DNA of 64,000 nt from Psychromonas sp. MME1 (GTDB lineage Bacteria; Pseudomonadota; Gammaproteobacteria; Enterobacterales; Psychromonadaceae): assembly GCF_041080865.1 (NCBI RefSeq), contig NZ_CP160906.1, positions 3,526,787-3,590,786 on the forward strand. The letters are read 5' to 3'. Below the pieces are notes generated by a model, which saw only the letters and a list, made by a program, of their open reading frames with translations, was not told the origin of the DNA and did no database searches. Below are positions 1-11,227 of the stretch, in pieces; within the stretch, counting starts at the first letter, position 1, and the number at the start of each line of letters is the position of its first letter. The position numbers and the translations under genes are program-made.

Positions 1-8
1 TCTATTTT

Positions 9-336
9 TTAACTGAGCTGATTTATGTGTGTGGTCTCCGTGGCCATTAGGTGGTCAATAACGGGGATCATAACAATGGGATCATAAGCGCGAATAATTG
101 CTTGAGCCATTTTTATGCGCGCTTGTTCCGTGTTATCGAGTGACTTACGGGCATTGTAAAAGTGATCTTCGCTTATCCATTTACTATAGGATATCCATTC
201 GCCATCTTTGCTCTTAAACAGCCGAACCGAGCGCACCGTGTTTTTCAATATTAAGGTGAACAATCTCTGACCATCCTTCTTTGAAAAGCTGTTCGCTGCC
301 AGCTTTAATGTCCCAGCGAAAAAGTACTGCAATCAT
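9..336 (-). pseudogene. Antibiotic-biosynthesis-monooxygenase-like (ABM fold) small protein, frameshifted
   Basis: The ATG at 336 has a good AGGAG ribosome site just upstream and opens a frame (MIAVLFRWDIKAGSEQLF...) that stops at 214-216 after 40 codons. The rest of the protein (RLFKSKDGEWISYSKW ... to the stop at 9-11) continues in another frame. Removing one base (or adding two) near 222-228 joins them into about 108 residues. The joined protein looks like a small ABM/EthD-type ferredoxin-like-fold enzyme or heme/quinone-handling protein; this is judged by general pattern only. It is either a sequence error or a fresh pseudogene. The short gap to queG (same strand, downstream of queG's stop) would allow cotranscription. 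Confidence 0.5.
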
Positions 337-407
337 AAAAACTCCTCATGTTAGATACCTCTTAAGTCTTTGCGACAATAGCGACTATGTCAAGTTAACG
401 GGAGCGA

Positions 408-1592
408 TTAAGCATCGCGTGGAAGACCTTTTTCGATGGCTTTGATTAAGCGTAAGTTCAGTCTATCATTGTCCGTTGCAATATTTTTTTGTTGTTCCTT
501 TAAAGCCCATTCAATGTGTTCATTAAGTAGCGCGGAATGGTTTTCGGCAAGTCTATTTTTTAATGCTGCAATTATCTCATTGCTAGCGGGGGCATTGCCT
601 AATGCTACAGCTATATTACGTAACCAACGTTGATAACCGATACGACGGATTGGGGACCCTTCGGTATTGGTTAAAAATTCATTTTCACGCCAACTAAATA
701 GATTCAATAAGGATTGTTTTTGTAGTTGTTCTCTCGCTTGGTAGTCTGCTTCTTGAGTAGTTTGCGCAAAGCGATTCCATGGGCAGATTAATTGACAATC
801 ATCGCAGCCATAAATACGATTACCGATAGCTTTTCTAAATTCAATAGGAATTGCCCCCTGTAATTCAATGGTTAGATAGGAAATACAACGGCGTCCATCA
901 ATGATGTAGGGGGCAACAATCGCTTGCGTGGGACAAATTTTAAGGCAAGCAACACATTGTCCGCATTTATTTTCCTGCGTTTTATCTATTGGCAAGGGCA
1001 GATCAATAAGTAACTCGCCGATAAAGAACCAAGAACCCGCTTTTGCATCAATTAATAGCGAATGTTTTCCAACCCAACCAAGGCCCGCTTTTTCGGCCAG
1101 TGGTCTTTCTAATATGGGGGCGCTATCAACAAAGGGGCGATAGCCGAGTTGCCCGACCTGTTGCTCTATCTGTTGACCAAGTTGTTTGAGTTTTTTACGT
1201 ACCACCTTGTGGTAATCTCGGCCCAATGCATAACGGCTAATGTAGGCGTTATTTTTATTTTTTAGGGTTTGCGCGAATTGAGCGTGTTCAGGGAGATAAT
1301 CCATGCGTACGGAAATAACACGCAGTGTGCCAGGGTGAAGTTCAGCGGGGCGCGCACGTTTCATCCCATGTTTTTGCATATAATCCATCTCGCCGTGGTA
1401 TTGATTATCCAACCACTGTTGCAGGTGCTGCTCTTGCTCGGTTAGGTCAATATTGGTAATACCAACTTTTTGTAATCCTAATGCTTTCCCCCACGCTTTA
1501 ATATTGTCAGCTAATCTTTTTAAACTTAGATCCGTGAAAGCACTGTTTTGTTCGTTTATGCTTTTTTCAGCTATATTTTTAGAAGTTGTCAT
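408..1592 (-). CDS. queG: Epoxyqueuosine reductase QueG
   Basis: This cytoplasmic cobalamin- and iron-sulfur-dependent enzyme reduces epoxyqueuosine to queuosine in tRNA, the last step of queuosine synthesis. Two ferredoxin-like cysteine motifs near residues 205-270 (CGQCVACLKICP and CDDCQLICPWN) are the expected 4Fe-4S ligands, and the C-terminal HEAT-like tail (RRIGYQRWLRNIAVALGNA) is typical. The reading frame can be extended to a TTG at 1604, but the ATG at 1592 is the natural start, giving 394 residues, close to the usual 360-390. It is divergent from nnr, 24 bases away, the standard arrangement in gammaproteobacteria. Confidence 0.93.
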   Translation of the reverse strand: MTTSKNIAEKSINEQNSAFTDLSLKRLADNIKAWGKALGLQKVGITNIDLTEQEQHLQQWLDNQYHGEMDYMQKHGMKRARPAELHPGTLRVISVRMDYLPEHAQFAQTLKNKNNAYISRYALGRDYHKVVRKKLKQLGQQIEQQVGQLGYRPFVDSAPILERPLAEKAGLGWVGKHSLLIDAKAGSWFFIGELLIDLPLPIDKTQENKCGQCVACLKICPTQAIVAPYIIDGRRCISYLTIELQGAIPIEFRKAIGNRIYGCDDCQLICPWNRFAQTTQEADYQAREQLQKQSLLNLFSWRENEFLTNTEGSPIRRIGYQRWLRNIAVALGNAPASNEIIAALKNRLAENHSALLNEHIEWALKEQQKNIATDNDRLNLRLIKAIEKGLPRDA

Positions 1593-1616
1593 AGGTATTC
1601 TCAATAGGACGATAAA

Positions 1617-3173
1617 ATGTATTCAGAGCAGATAAAAACGCGAGCTAGTTTACCACAGACATTATATCACTCTCAGCAGATTAAGATCTTTGAAAGTAAA
1701 GCAGCGATGTTATCGGGAGTTACACTTTATGGCCTAATGCAACGGGCAGGAGAAGCTTGTTTGGCGGTGTTAAAAATGCATTTTTGTGATGCTAAACAGA
1801 TTCTCATCTTCACGGGTAAGGGCAATAACGGTGGTGATGGATATATATTGGCGCAGCTTGCGAAGCAGGCTGGATTGTCGGTGCAATTATGTCAAATGGG
1901 CTCAAGTTATGATCTTCGTGGTGATGCAGCAATCGCTCGAGATAGTTGGCTTGCTGCTGGTGGTTGCATAGAGTCGGTAACAGAAGCCGATTTTTCGCGT
2001 GCCGATCTGCTGGTCGATGCATTATTGGGGACGGGCTTTACTGGTGAGCTTCGTCCTGAATACCAAATCTTGATTGAGCAAATTAATGAGAGTTCCATCG
2101 CGGTGTTGAGTGTTGATCTTCCCTCTGGTTTAGATGCTAATTGTGGAACACTGCATAGCCATGCCGTCAAGGCGCAGGCAACGGTCAGTTTTGTGGGATT
2201 AAAACAGGGGCTCTTTACTGGCCATGCAAATGATTACTGTGGGCAAATTTATTTCACTGGATTGGGTATTTCTGCTCAATTTAGTAAGTTGGCGAGCAGT
2301 GAGGTGAGTCGTATTGGTTATCAAGAGTTATGTGTTCATTTATTACCTAGAAGCCGTTATTGTCATAAGGGAATGTTTGGACGAGTATTGCTGGTTGGTG
2401 GAAATTTAGGTATGTCTGGCGCAGTACGACTAGCGGGTGAAGCGGCATTGCGAAGCGGTGCTGGCTTGGTTAAAATATTAACGCGAGTGGAAAATCAAGG
2501 CTACATTAATATTGGCTGCCCTGAATTAATGGTAATAATCCAAGAACAACAAAAAAATTTCATGGATTGGCCAACACACCTCGTTATTGGTCCCGGTTTG
2601 GGGCAAGATGTATGGGCGCAACAGCTGTTTAAATTAATCACAATGTCTGAGTTACCCTGTGTGGTCGATGCCGATGCCTTAAATTTATTAGCCGAAAATA
2701 ACCTTTATAAAAATAATTGGGTGTTAACTCCCCATCCTGGCGAAGCGGCTAAATTACTTGCCTGTACGGTGCAGGATATTGAAGCGGATCGCTTTGCCGC
2801 TGTGCGTAAAATACAGCGTCGTTTTGGCGGCATTGTTATTTTAAAAGGTGCGGGTAGTCTAATTTGTGACCATCAGCATATCTATGTGGCTAATGTAGGC
2901 AATCCGGGGATGGCAAGTGGTGGCATGGGAGACTTACTTTCTGGTATTATAGTTGCTCTGTTAGCACAAGGTTTGAATCCGTTAGTTGCCGTACAGTTAG
3001 CCGTATGTCTTCATGGTGAAGCGGGCGATTTAGCTGCACGTTATGAACAACGTGGTTTATTAGCCAGTGACCTATTCCCTTATATTAAGAAGTTAGTTAA
3101 TCCAAAATGTCTGAATTATTTACAGAAAAATTACAAGATGCAGAGCAGACCGTCGTATTTGGCAGACGATTAA
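1617..3173 (+). CDS. nnr: Bifunctional NAD(P)H-hydrate epimerase / ADP-dependent NAD(P)H-hydrate dehydratase
   Basis: This metabolite-repair enzyme converts hydrated NADH and NADPH back to the active cofactors. The N-terminal YjeF_N half (about residues 20-230, GKGNNGGDGY and DALLGTGF) is the epimerase. The C-terminal ribokinase-like half (about 245-500, with VDADALNLL, LTPHPGEAAKL, NPGMASGGMGDLLSG) is the dehydratase. The length of 518 residues is normal for the fusion. The last 22 or so residues run 67 bases into tsaE in another frame and lie beyond the usual end of the fold, so this tail may be non-functional. It is the first gene of the nnr-tsaE-amiB-mutL-miaA series. Confidence 0.93.
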   Translation: MYSEQIKTRASLPQTLYHSQQIKIFESKAAMLSGVTLYGLMQRAGEACLAVLKMHFCDAKQILIFTGKGNNGGDGYILAQLAKQAGLSVQLCQMGSSYDLRGDAAIARDSWLAAGGCIESVTEADFSRADLLVDALLGTGFTGELRPEYQILIEQINESSIAVLSVDLPSGLDANCGTLHSHAVKAQATVSFVGLKQGLFTGHANDYCGQIYFTGLGISAQFSKLASSEVSRIGYQELCVHLLPRSRYCHKGMFGRVLLVGGNLGMSGAVRLAGEAALRSGAGLVKILTRVENQGYINIGCPELMVIIQEQQKNFMDWPTHLVIGPGLGQDVWAQQLFKLITMSELPCVVDADALNLLAENNLYKNNWVLTPHPGEAAKLLACTVQDIEADRFAAVRKIQRRFGGIVILKGAGSLICDHQHIYVANVGNPGMASGGMGDLLSGIIVALLAQGLNPLVAVQLAVCLHGEAGDLAARYEQRGLLASDLFPYIKKLVNPKCLNYLQKNYKMQSRPSYLADD

Positions 3174-3565
3174 GTGCCGCCTGTCATGAACCAATATGCA
3201 TCTATTTACATGGTGATTTAGGTGCGGGTAAAACCACCTTAACACGTGGCTTTATTCAAGGGCTTGGGCATAAGGGGAATGTAAAAAGTCCAACTTATAC
3301 ATTGGTTGAGCCCTATCAATTAGAGAATTGGAACGTTTATCATTTTGATTTATATAGACTCGGCGATCCTGAAGAGCTTGAATTTATGGGGATCCGTGAC
3401 TATTTTGCTGATAACAGCCATTGTTTAGTTGAATGGTCTGAGCGCGGAGAAGGCATTTTGCCTCAAGCAGATATCGATTTAACACTTACTTATGTTGGTC
3501 AGCAACGCATTGTTGAGTTACGTGCAAATAATGCCAAGGGCGATCAGGTGTTAAATAAATTATGA
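3107..3565 (+). CDS. tsaE: tRNA threonylcarbamoyladenosine biosynthesis ATPase TsaE
   Basis: TsaE is the small ATPase that works with TsaB and TsaD to install t6A at position 37 of ANN-decoding tRNAs. The Walker A motif GDLGAGKTTL lies near residues 35-44, followed by the family motifs SPTYTLVEPY and HFDLYRL and the C-terminal VEWSERG. Its 152 residues are the family size. It overlaps the end of nnr by 67 bases, and its stop overlaps the amiB start (ATGA at 3562-3565), so translational coupling is likely. Confidence 0.95.
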   Translation: MSELFTEKLQDAEQTVVFGRRLSAACHEPICIYLHGDLGAGKTTLTRGFIQGLGHKGNVKSPTYTLVEPYQLENWNVYHFDLYRLGDPEELEFMGIRDYFADNSHCLVEWSERGEGILPQADIDLTLTYVGQQRIVELRANNAKGDQVLNKL

Positions 3566-6444
3566 GATCTCATACCGCTCTCTTGCTGCGTTTCGCATTG
3601 CTATTGTTTATCTCTCTACAGGGCATAAATAACCTCGCCAACGCTGCGCAAGAAAATCAATTAAAGGGCGTTCGTTCATGGCCTTCTCCGGATAATACGC
3701 GTGTTGTTTTAGACCTCACGGCGAAACCTGACTATGATATTCATTATTTAACAAAACCAGATCGTGTCGTTATTGATATTAACAATGCACGTAGTCAGGT
3801 TAATTTAAAGAAAATAGTAAATAAAGGCCCGCTAATTAACAATGTGCGAGAAAGTGCCAGTGGTAAAAAGGGTACCTACCGTTTAGTGATTGACCTTAAT
3901 AAAGAGAGTCGCGCGAAAGTATTCACCCTACCTCCTGCTAAACCTTACGGACACCGTTTGGTCCTGGATTTACCACACCAAGCTGATGCAAATAAAAGCA
4001 AACCCGCTGTCGCAGAAAATAAAGCTGTTGCACCACCAGCTGTTATAGGGCGTGATATTATAATTGCTATTGATGCAGGGCATGGTGGTGATGATCCCGG
4101 TGCGCTAGGCAAATCGACCTATGAAAAAAAAATTACCCTAGAAATATCCAAACGTTTACAAGCTCATATTAACCGTCAAAAGGGGATGAGCGCATTTTTG
4201 ATTCGCACGGGGGACTATTTTGTTGATTTGAATAAACGTTCTGCGATAGCGAGGAAAGGAAAAGCGGATTTTCTCGTTTCTATTCATGCCGATGGATTTA
4301 CTTCTAGTAGTCCTCGGGGGGCTTCGGTTTGGGTTTTATCAAACCGTCGAGCGAATACTGAACTTGGTCGTTGGATGGAAAAACATGAAGCTCATTCAGA
4401 ATTGTTAGGCGGTACAGGTGGGTTGATTGAAGAATCTAGTAGTGTTCCATTTTTAACGGAGATGTTCTTAGATATGTCTATGGGAAATGCCATGGATGTA
4501 GGTTATAAAGTTGGTGATTTGGTTGTTACTGAGCTTAAAAAAGTGACCAAGTTACATAAGGGGAAACCTGTTCATGCGAGCCTTGCAGTCCTTAAATCAC
4601 CAGATATACCTTCCATTCTAGTGGAAGCTGGGTTTATAACGAACCGAACCGAAGAGCGCTTACTTAACCAAGCTGAACACCAAAATAAGATTGCCAGTGC
4701 CGTGTTCCAAGGTATTTATAAACACTTTAAAGAGTCTCCACCCCAGGGCACCTTATTCGCTCAGAAAAAGCGCGCAATTAAACATACCGTTCGTAGTGGG
4801 GAATCATTATCGCTGCTTGCACAACGCTACGGTGTTTCAAGTACAAGTTTACAGAGCTATAACGGTTTGAAGTCAACTTCGTTGCGTATTGGTCAAGTCA
4901 TAAAAATTCCACCCAACTACCACCTGATAATAGAAGAGCTACCTGTTACTGTTGCCAGTACTCCTGTGCAAAAAGAGCAAGTTCACCAAGTGCAGCGTGG
5001 TGAGTCACTTTCTGTTATTGCCGCAAAATATGATAGCAGTGTCGAGACGCTAAAAAATCATAATGATTTGCGTTCAACCTCCCTGCGTATTGGTCAAAAA
5101 ATCAAGATCCCAGCAGGCTCAGCAGCCGTGACAACCGTGCAGCTTGTTGCGCCCGTGGTAATCAAAGAGCAAGTTCACCAAGTGCAGCGTGGTGAGTCTC
5201 TGTCTGTCATTGCCGCGAAATATGATAGCAGTGTCGAGACGCTAAAAAATCATAATGATTTGCGTTCAACCTCCCTGCGCATTGGTCAAAAAATTAAGAT
5301 CCCAGCAGGCTCAGCAGCCGTGACAACCGTGCAGCCTGTGGCGCCCGTGGTAATCAAAGAGCAAGTTCACCAAGTGCAACGAGGTGAGTCTCTGTCTGTC
5401 ATTGCCGCGAAATATGATAGCAGTGTCGAGACGCTAAAAAATCATAATGATTTGCGTTCAACCTCCCTGCGCATTGGCCAAAAAATTAAGATCCCTGCAG
5501 GCTCGGTAGCCGTGACAACCGTGCAGCCTGTTGCGCCCGTGGTAATCAAAGAGCAAGTTCACCAAGTGCAGCGTGGTGAGTCACTTTCTGTTATTGCCGC
5601 GAAATATGATAGCAGTGTCGAGACGCTAAAAAATCATAATGATTTGCGTTCAACCTCCCTGCGTATTGGTCAAAAAATTAAGATCCCAGCAGGCTCGGTA
5701 GCCGTGACAACCGTGCAGCCTGTGACGCCCGTGGTAATCAAAGAGCAAGTTCACCAAGTGCAACGAGGTGAGTCTCTGTCTGTCATTGCCGCGAAATATG
5801 ATAGCAGTGTCGAAACGCTAAAAAATCATAATGATTTGCGTTCAACCTCCCTGCGTATTGGTCAAAAAATTAAGATCCCTGCAGGCTCAGTAGCAGTGAC
5901 AACCGTGCAGCCTGTTGCGCCCGTGGCAAAAGAGCAAATTCACCAAGTGCAGCGTGGTGAGTCACTTTCTGTTATTGCCGCGAAATATGATAGCAGTGTA
6001 GAGACGCTAAAAAATCATAATGATTTGCGTTCAACCTCCCTGCGTATTGGTCAAAAAATTAAGATCCCAGCAGGCTCGGTAGCCGTGACAACCGTGCAGC
6101 CTGTGGCGCCCGTGGTAATCAAAGAGCAAGTTCACCAAGTGCAGCGTGGTGAGTCTCTGTCTGTCATTGCCGCGAAATATGATAGCAGTGTAGAGACGTT
6201 AAAAAATCATAATGATTTGCGTTCAACTTCCCTGCGCATTGGTCAAAAAATAAAAATTCCAACGCCTGCTCAAGCCGCTAAAATTGCAAGTAAACAGATA
6301 AGTACCCATAAAGTACAGCCAGGTGAGTCTTTATCGGTTATTGCAAAACGTTATGGTACGACAACTCAAGCGTTAAAAATAACCAATAAACTAAGATCTA
6401 ATTCACTGAAAATTGGACAAGTATTAACAATTCCAGTCACTTAA
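3562..6444 (+). CDS. amiB: N-acetylmuramoyl-L-alanine amidase AmiB with an expanded LysM array
   Basis: This periplasmic zinc amidase cleaves septal peptidoglycan during daughter-cell separation. Residues 1-28 are a signal peptide, about 35-140 an AMIN domain, and about 165-390 an amidase_3 domain with zinc-site motifs [19 protein letters not shown] and LVEAGFITN. The rest (about 405-960) is nine LysM peptidoglycan-binding modules: one divergent, seven nearly identical ([20 protein letters not shown]), one divergent. Related marine AmiB proteins usually carry one or two LysM modules, so 960 residues is unusually long. The start is coupled to the tsaE stop, and mutL follows after 23 bases. Confidence 0.93.
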   Translation: MRSHTALLLRFALLLFISLQGINNLANAAQENQLKGVRSWPSPDNTRVVLDLTAKPDYDIHYLTKPDRVVIDINNARSQVNLKKIVNKGPLINNVRESASGKKGTYRLVIDLNKESRAKVFTLPPAKPYGHRLVLDLPHQADANKSKPAVAENKAVAPPAVIGRDIIIAIDAGHGGDDPGALGKSTYEKKITLEISKRLQAHINRQKGMSAFLIRTGDYFVDLNKRSAIARKGKADFLVSIHADGFTSSSPRGASVWVLSNRRANTELGRWMEKHEAHSELLGGTGGLIEESSSVPFLTEMFLDMSMGNAMDVGYKVGDLVVTELKKVTKLHKGKPVHASLAVLKSPDIPSILVEAGFITNRTEERLLNQAEHQNKIASAVFQGIYKHFKESPPQGTLFAQKKRAIKHTVRSGESLSLLAQRYGVSSTSLQSYNGLKSTSLRIGQVIKIPPNYHLIIEELPVTVASTPVQKEQVHQVQRGESLSVIAAKYDSSVETLKNHNDLRSTSLRIGQKIKIPAGSAAVTTVQLVAPVVIKEQVHQVQRGESLSVIAAKYDSSVETLKNHNDLRSTSLRIGQKIKIPAGSAAVTTVQPVAPVVIKEQVHQVQRGESLSVIAAKYDSSVETLKNHNDLRSTSLRIGQKIKIPAGSVAVTTVQPVAPVVIKEQVHQVQRGESLSVIAAKYDSSVETLKNHNDLRSTSLRIGQKIKIPAGSVAVTTVQPVTPVVIKEQVHQVQRGESLSVIAAKYDSSVETLKNHNDLRSTSLRIGQKIKIPAGSVAVTTVQPVAPVAKEQIHQVQRGESLSVIAAKYDSSVETLKNHNDLRSTSLRIGQKIKIPAGSVAVTTVQPVAPVVIKEQVHQVQRGESLSVIAAKYDSSVETLKNHNDLRSTSLRIGQKIKIPTPAQAAKIASKQISTHKVQPGESLSVIAKRYGTTTQALKITNKLRSNSLKIGQVLTIPVT
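4975..6270 (+). repeat. Seven tandem 192-bp coding repeats (LysM modules of amiB)
   Basis: The motif beginning GAGCAAGTTCACCAAGTG recurs at intervals of 192 bp (one interval is 189 bp, from loss of a codon near 5925). Each unit encodes 64 residues: one LysM module plus a Pro/Val/Thr linker. Units differ by only a few, mostly silent, bases, which suggests recent duplication or continuing homogenisation. Copy number in such arrays can change by recombination or be miscounted in an assembly. Confidence 0.95.
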
Positions 6445-6467
6445 ATTTTCTAGGGATAAGGTTACTG

Positions 6468-8332
6468 ATGCCTATACAAATTTTACCTGCGCGATTGGCT
6501 AATCAAATAGCCGCTGGCGAAGTCGTTGAACGTCCTGCCTCTGTTGTTAAAGAGCTAGTTGAAAATAGTTTGGATGCTGGTGCGACAAGTATCGAAATTG
6601 AGATCGATAAGGGCGGTGCTAAATGCATTCGCGTTAAAGATAATGGCAATGGTGTTGATAAAGACCAGCTTACGCTAGCATTAAGTCGTCATGCGACAAG
6701 TAAAATTAGCCATTTAGATGATTTAGAGGCCATTGTCAGTCTTGGATTCCGTGGCGAGGCTTTAGCCAGTGTAAGTTCGGTTTCTCGTTTGACTTTTACC
6801 TCTAGGCCTGTAGAACAAGATCAGGCATGGCAAGCCGTAGCCGAAGGGCGAGATATGCAGGTGCATATTCAGCCTACTGCACATCCACAAGGGACAACCG
6901 TAGAAGTCTTAGATCTGTTTTTTAATACGCCTGCACGACGTCGATTTTTAAAAACAGAGAAGACAGAATTTCAGCATATTGATGAGGTTATTCGCCGTAT
7001 TGCCTTAAGTTATTTTGATATTGCCTTTACCCTCAAGCATAACGGTAAGGTGGTTCGTCAGTATCGAGGCGCGCAAACTGATAGGCAAAAAGAGAAACGA
7101 CTCGCTGCGATATGTAGTGAAAATTTTGTACAGAATGCATTATATTTTCAAAATAGTGACAACACCTTGAAAGTATCCGGTTGGATCTCAGATCCGAGCG
7201 CTGCTCGACTACTTAATGATGTACAATATTGCTATATTAATGGACGGATGATCCGTGATAAATTGATCACTCATGCCATCAAACAGTCCTATGCTACTCT
7301 TTTACCTGAAGGAAAATTTGCAGGATATGTTATTTATATTGAGTGCGATCCGAGTGAAGTCGACGTAAATGTTCATCCCGCTAAGCATGAAGTTCGTTTT
7401 CATCAAGCACGTTGGGTACATGATTTTATTGTTAGCACATTAGCTGACACGTTAACCCAGCCATTACTCAATAATAATGACGAATACGAACCGCGCGAAG
7501 AAAAAGAGCGTCACATGACTATCACGATTCTTCATTTGATAATGAGGACAGCGAGCCAGCACAAATAGATACAGCGACATACTCTCCACGACAAAGCTCC
7601 GCTTATTCATCAAGTTATTCAAAACAACCACTGGATCGCAATCAGGTTGATGCTTACTGTAGTTTTGTTAGTGAAGCGCACCCCGTAATTTCTACCTCCT
7701 TCTCAGCTGGTCAACCATCTTCATCAGTGAAGGTGTTTAGCATCGTCACTCTGTTTGCTGGCGAATACCTATTAGTTAAATTGAATGCAAAGCAAGCATG
7801 GTTAGATAGCGATGCGCCATTACTGGTTTTGTCATTATCGCGTGCGCAGCGGATGGTGAAGCAGTCGCAATTATTTTCAGCCTGGAATAATGGAGAGGTG
7901 ATTGCACAACCCCTGTTATTGCCCGTACGTATTGAACTTAATGAAAAGGATCGTCACATCATCGATAATTTTCAAATTTTGTTTCATCGTTTAGGTTTTA
8001 CTTTTAAAGTTCAAGGTAAGAAATTAATAGTGAGTAAAGTCCCTGCACTGCTTAGGCAAGCTCCTATTGGTAAAATTTTACCGATTTTGTTTAGCCACCT
8101 TAATAGATATCAAGCAGCACTAAATGAGATAGAAGTTCATGAGTTTTGTTGTTTTTTAGTAGAGACATTAGAAAATAACCAGTTAAAAGAAAATATTTGG
8201 ACAGAACAATCTGCTCAGCAACTACTTGATTTATTGGTCGACTCATTCACTGATGAACTTAATAATCAGCAAGCGAGGCTGTTTGTTGAACCCGATTTAT
8301 CCCTCTTATTGCAAGGTTTTGCAAATGAATAA
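6468..8332 (+). CDS. mutL: DNA mismatch repair protein MutL (interrupted by a frameshift)
   Basis: MutL is the ATPase that links MutS mismatch recognition to MutH and UvrD. The N-terminal GHKL ATPase motifs are clear (ENSLDAG, DNGNGVD, GFRGEAL). The first frame stops at 7568, but the C-terminal dimerisation domain continues without a stop in another frame from about 7502 to 8332. Adding one base in the A-run at 7500-7505 joins them into about 621 residues, near the E. coli length of 615. The break falls in the variable linker between the two domains. The stop overlaps the miaA start by 8 bases. Confidence 0.9.
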
Positions 8333-9242
8333 AAATCCGACCGCTATTTTTTTGATGGGGCCGACGGCCTCTGGAAAAACTGATTTAGCAATCAAACTTG
8401 CACAGCAGTGCCATTGTGAAATTATTAGTGTCGATTCAGCGCTAATTTATAAAGGTATGGATATTGGTACTGCCAAACCAACCGCTGCTGAGTTGCAACA
8501 AGCCCCCCATGCATTGGTTAATATTCTTGATCCACTTGAAGCTTATTCTGCGGGAGATTTCCGTGAAGATGCCTTGCGTTTAATGAAGGCTATTTGTGAA
8601 CGTGGTAATACACCCTTATTAGTGGGGGGCACGATGCTTTACTATAAAGCATTACTTGATGGCTTATCACTTTTACCGAGTGCAGATCATGTTATTAGGG
8701 CTGAAATTGAAGCGCAAGCAGAGCAACAAGGTTGGCAAGCGATGCATGATCAGTTACGAGAAATCGACCCCGTTTCTGCTGCGCGCATTCATGTTAACGA
8801 TCCACAACGTTTATCGCGAGCGCTTGAGGTGTACCGCATCTCCGGTAAAAGTCTAACCGCGTTAACGGCAATAAAAAATGACCCTATTCCTTATCAAATA
8901 AAGCAATTTGCGATAGCCCCAAGTGAAAAAATAGCGCTGCATCAACGTATTGAACAGCGTTTTCAAATGATGTTAGCGGCAGGATTTGAACAGGAGGTAC
9001 GGGCATTATTTGATCGTGGAGACTTACATTTAGATCTACCATCGATGCGTTGTGTTGGTTATCGACAAATGTGGGAGTATATAGAAGGGAAGATGGATTA
9101 TGAGGAGATGGTTTTCCGTGGTGTCGTGGCGACACGGCAGCTAGCTAAGAGGCAAATGACCTGGCTGCGGGGTTGGCAAGATGTTACTTGGTTAGAAAGT
9201 GGCAGCGAAGAAAATTTTGATATTATAAAAGCCGTGTTATAG
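8325..9242 (+). CDS. miaA: tRNA dimethylallyltransferase MiaA
   Basis: MiaA transfers a dimethylallyl group to adenine 37 of tRNAs that read UNN codons, the first step to ms2i6A. The Walker A motif [11 protein letters not shown] is at residues 10-20, followed by [30 protein letters not shown] and the C-terminal [13 protein letters not shown]. The frame is open upstream to 8226, but the ATG at 8325, overlapping the mutL stop, gives the expected protein of 305 residues. hfq follows after 225 bases, as in other gammaproteobacteria. Confidence 0.95.
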   Translation: MNKNPTAIFLMGPTASGKTDLAIKLAQQCHCEIISVDSALIYKGMDIGTAKPTAAELQQAPHALVNILDPLEAYSAGDFREDALRLMKAICERGNTPLLVGGTMLYYKALLDGLSLLPSADHVIRAEIEAQAEQQGWQAMHDQLREIDPVSAARIHVNDPQRLSRALEVYRISGKSLTALTAIKNDPIPYQIKQFAIAPSEKIALHQRIEQRFQMMLAAGFEQEVRALFDRGDLHLDLPSMRCVGYRQMWEYIEGKMDYEEMVFRGVVATRQLAKRQMTWLRGWQDVTWLESGSEENFDIIKAVL

Positions 9243-9464
9243 GCGCAGCTAATTAAGCTTGTCGTTAATGGTTTATTAAAGGTGAAGAGGGCGGATTAAT
9301 TGCATTTTTAAACAATCCTTAGAAAAGCGATGAACTATATAAAATTGAGTATCCTGATATTAGAAAGTGTTACAGATCAAAATTTTGGCTGATTAAATCA
9401 GTTTTTATTTGTTCATTGTTTATACTTCATCCACTAGCTAATTAATAACAATAATAGGGAATAA

Positions 9465-9695
<231 letters not shown>

Positions 9696-9834
9696 CCATT
9701 TAATCTTTCTGCAATTATTCTGTTTTGGCTTGTCTTTGTGCAAGCCATTATAAACGCTATTTTTTCTGACCTTTCCTCTGCTTGTGGTAAGATGAAGACT
9801 TATTTTTTGTATTTTTCTTATTTTGGAGCTCCAT

Positions 9835-11126
9835 TTGTTTGATCGTTACGAAGCCGGTGAACAGGCTATTTTGGTGCACATCACATTTTCCGATGATAAT
9901 AAAAAAGAGGATATTGATGAGCTAAAGTTGTTAGCAAGTTCAGCTGGTGCTAATGCCGTTGCAACGGTAACTGGTGCGCGTAAATCTCCCCATGCACGTT
10001 TTTTTGTTGGAACAGGCAAAGCGCAAGAGATAGCCGATACAGTGAGGGCCTTAGAGGCCGATGTGGTTATTTTTAATCATGCTCTATCACCCGCTCAACA
10101 ACGTAATTTAGAAGCACTTTGTGAATGTCTGGTACTTGATGAACGGCACTTATATTGGATATATTTGCTCAGCGTGCTCGGACTTATGAAGGTAAATTAC
10201 AAGTTGAGCTTGCTCAATTAAGGCACCTTGCAACACGTCTTATTCGTGGTTGGACTCATCTTGAGCGGCAAAAAGGCGGAATAGGTTTGCGTGGGCCTGG
10301 TGAAACACAATTAGAAACCGATAGGCGCTTGTTACGTGCCAGAATTAGTACCATTAAGTTGCGTTTATCGAAGGTTGAAAAACAGCGCGATCAAGGTAGA
10401 CGTGCACGGCAACGTAATGAAATTCCAACTATTTCTTTAGTTGGCTATACCAATGCAGGGAAATCCACGCTGTTCAATGAGATTACCGGTGCGACTGTTT
10501 ATGCCGCGGATCAGTTATTTGCAACACTCGATCCAACACTACGTAAAATTGATGTTGAAGATGTGGGGAATTGTATTTTAGCCGATACCGTCGGTTTTAT
10601 TCGCCATCTGCCACATGATTTGGTTGCAGCATTTAAAGCCACCCTACAAGAGACGCGTGAAGCAACATTGCTTTTACATGTGGTTGACTGTTCCGATGAA
10701 AATTATCGAGATAACATTGATGCCGTGCAGAGCGTTTTGGCCGATATTGATGCCGGTGAGGTGCCACAATTAATGATTATGAATAAAATTGATGCATTGG
10801 AAGATGTTCAACCGCATATCGATTTTGATGATCAAGAAAAACCGCTGCGTGTTTGGTTATCGGCACAAAGTGGAATTGGCACTGATTTACTCTTTGTCGC
10901 ATTAAAAATGCTATTATCTAAGCAGATCCGCGTGCTTAAATTAGCTATTCCCCCTAAGCAGGGAAAATTACGAGCGCTATTTTATCAATTAGAATGTATT
11001 GTTAATGAATCCTATGCGGAAAATGGTGATTGCATTTTAGATATCCGTATCAATAATGTTGAGTGGTCTCGCTTGTTAAAACAGCAAGGTGATGACCTTG
11101 AAGCGTATATAATTGAGAGTAAATAA
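9835..11126 (+). CDS. hflX: Ribosome-rescue GTPase HflX (interrupted by a frameshift)
   Basis: HflX is a GTPase that binds the 50S subunit and splits or rescues stalled ribosomes. The N-terminal domain starts at the TTG at 9835 ([11 protein letters not shown], matching the family's MFDRYDAGEQA), with GGAG at 9825-9828. The frame breaks near 10140: the expected [17 protein letters not shown] is restored by adding one base between 10140 and 10141, and the remainder runs in the second frame to 11126. Motifs there are [19 protein letters not shown]1 [10 protein letters not shown]3 DTVGF and G4 NKID. The joined length is about 430 residues, against 426 in E. coli. Confidence 0.9.
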
Positions 11127-11227
11127 ACGTGAATGTTACATAATATGTCATGTTTTCTTTATTATTTGATAGAACATTGTTACATTGGCTTAATAATTTG
11201 TTTGTGTTACTAAATCGGGAGCTAAAT

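Noticed and set aside
1453..2170. Several 60-90-codon frames antisense to queG and nnr
   Set aside because: All overlap strongly conserved genes on the other strand and lack ribosome sites or recognisable domains.
4975..6270. Regular direct repeats that could suggest a CRISPR array
   Set aside because: The repeat unit is 192 bp, in frame, without unique spacers, and encodes LysM modules of AmiB.
8226..8324. Longer miaA start at 8226
   Set aside because: The upstream residues are the mutL C-terminus read in another frame; the ATG at 8325 matches the family start.
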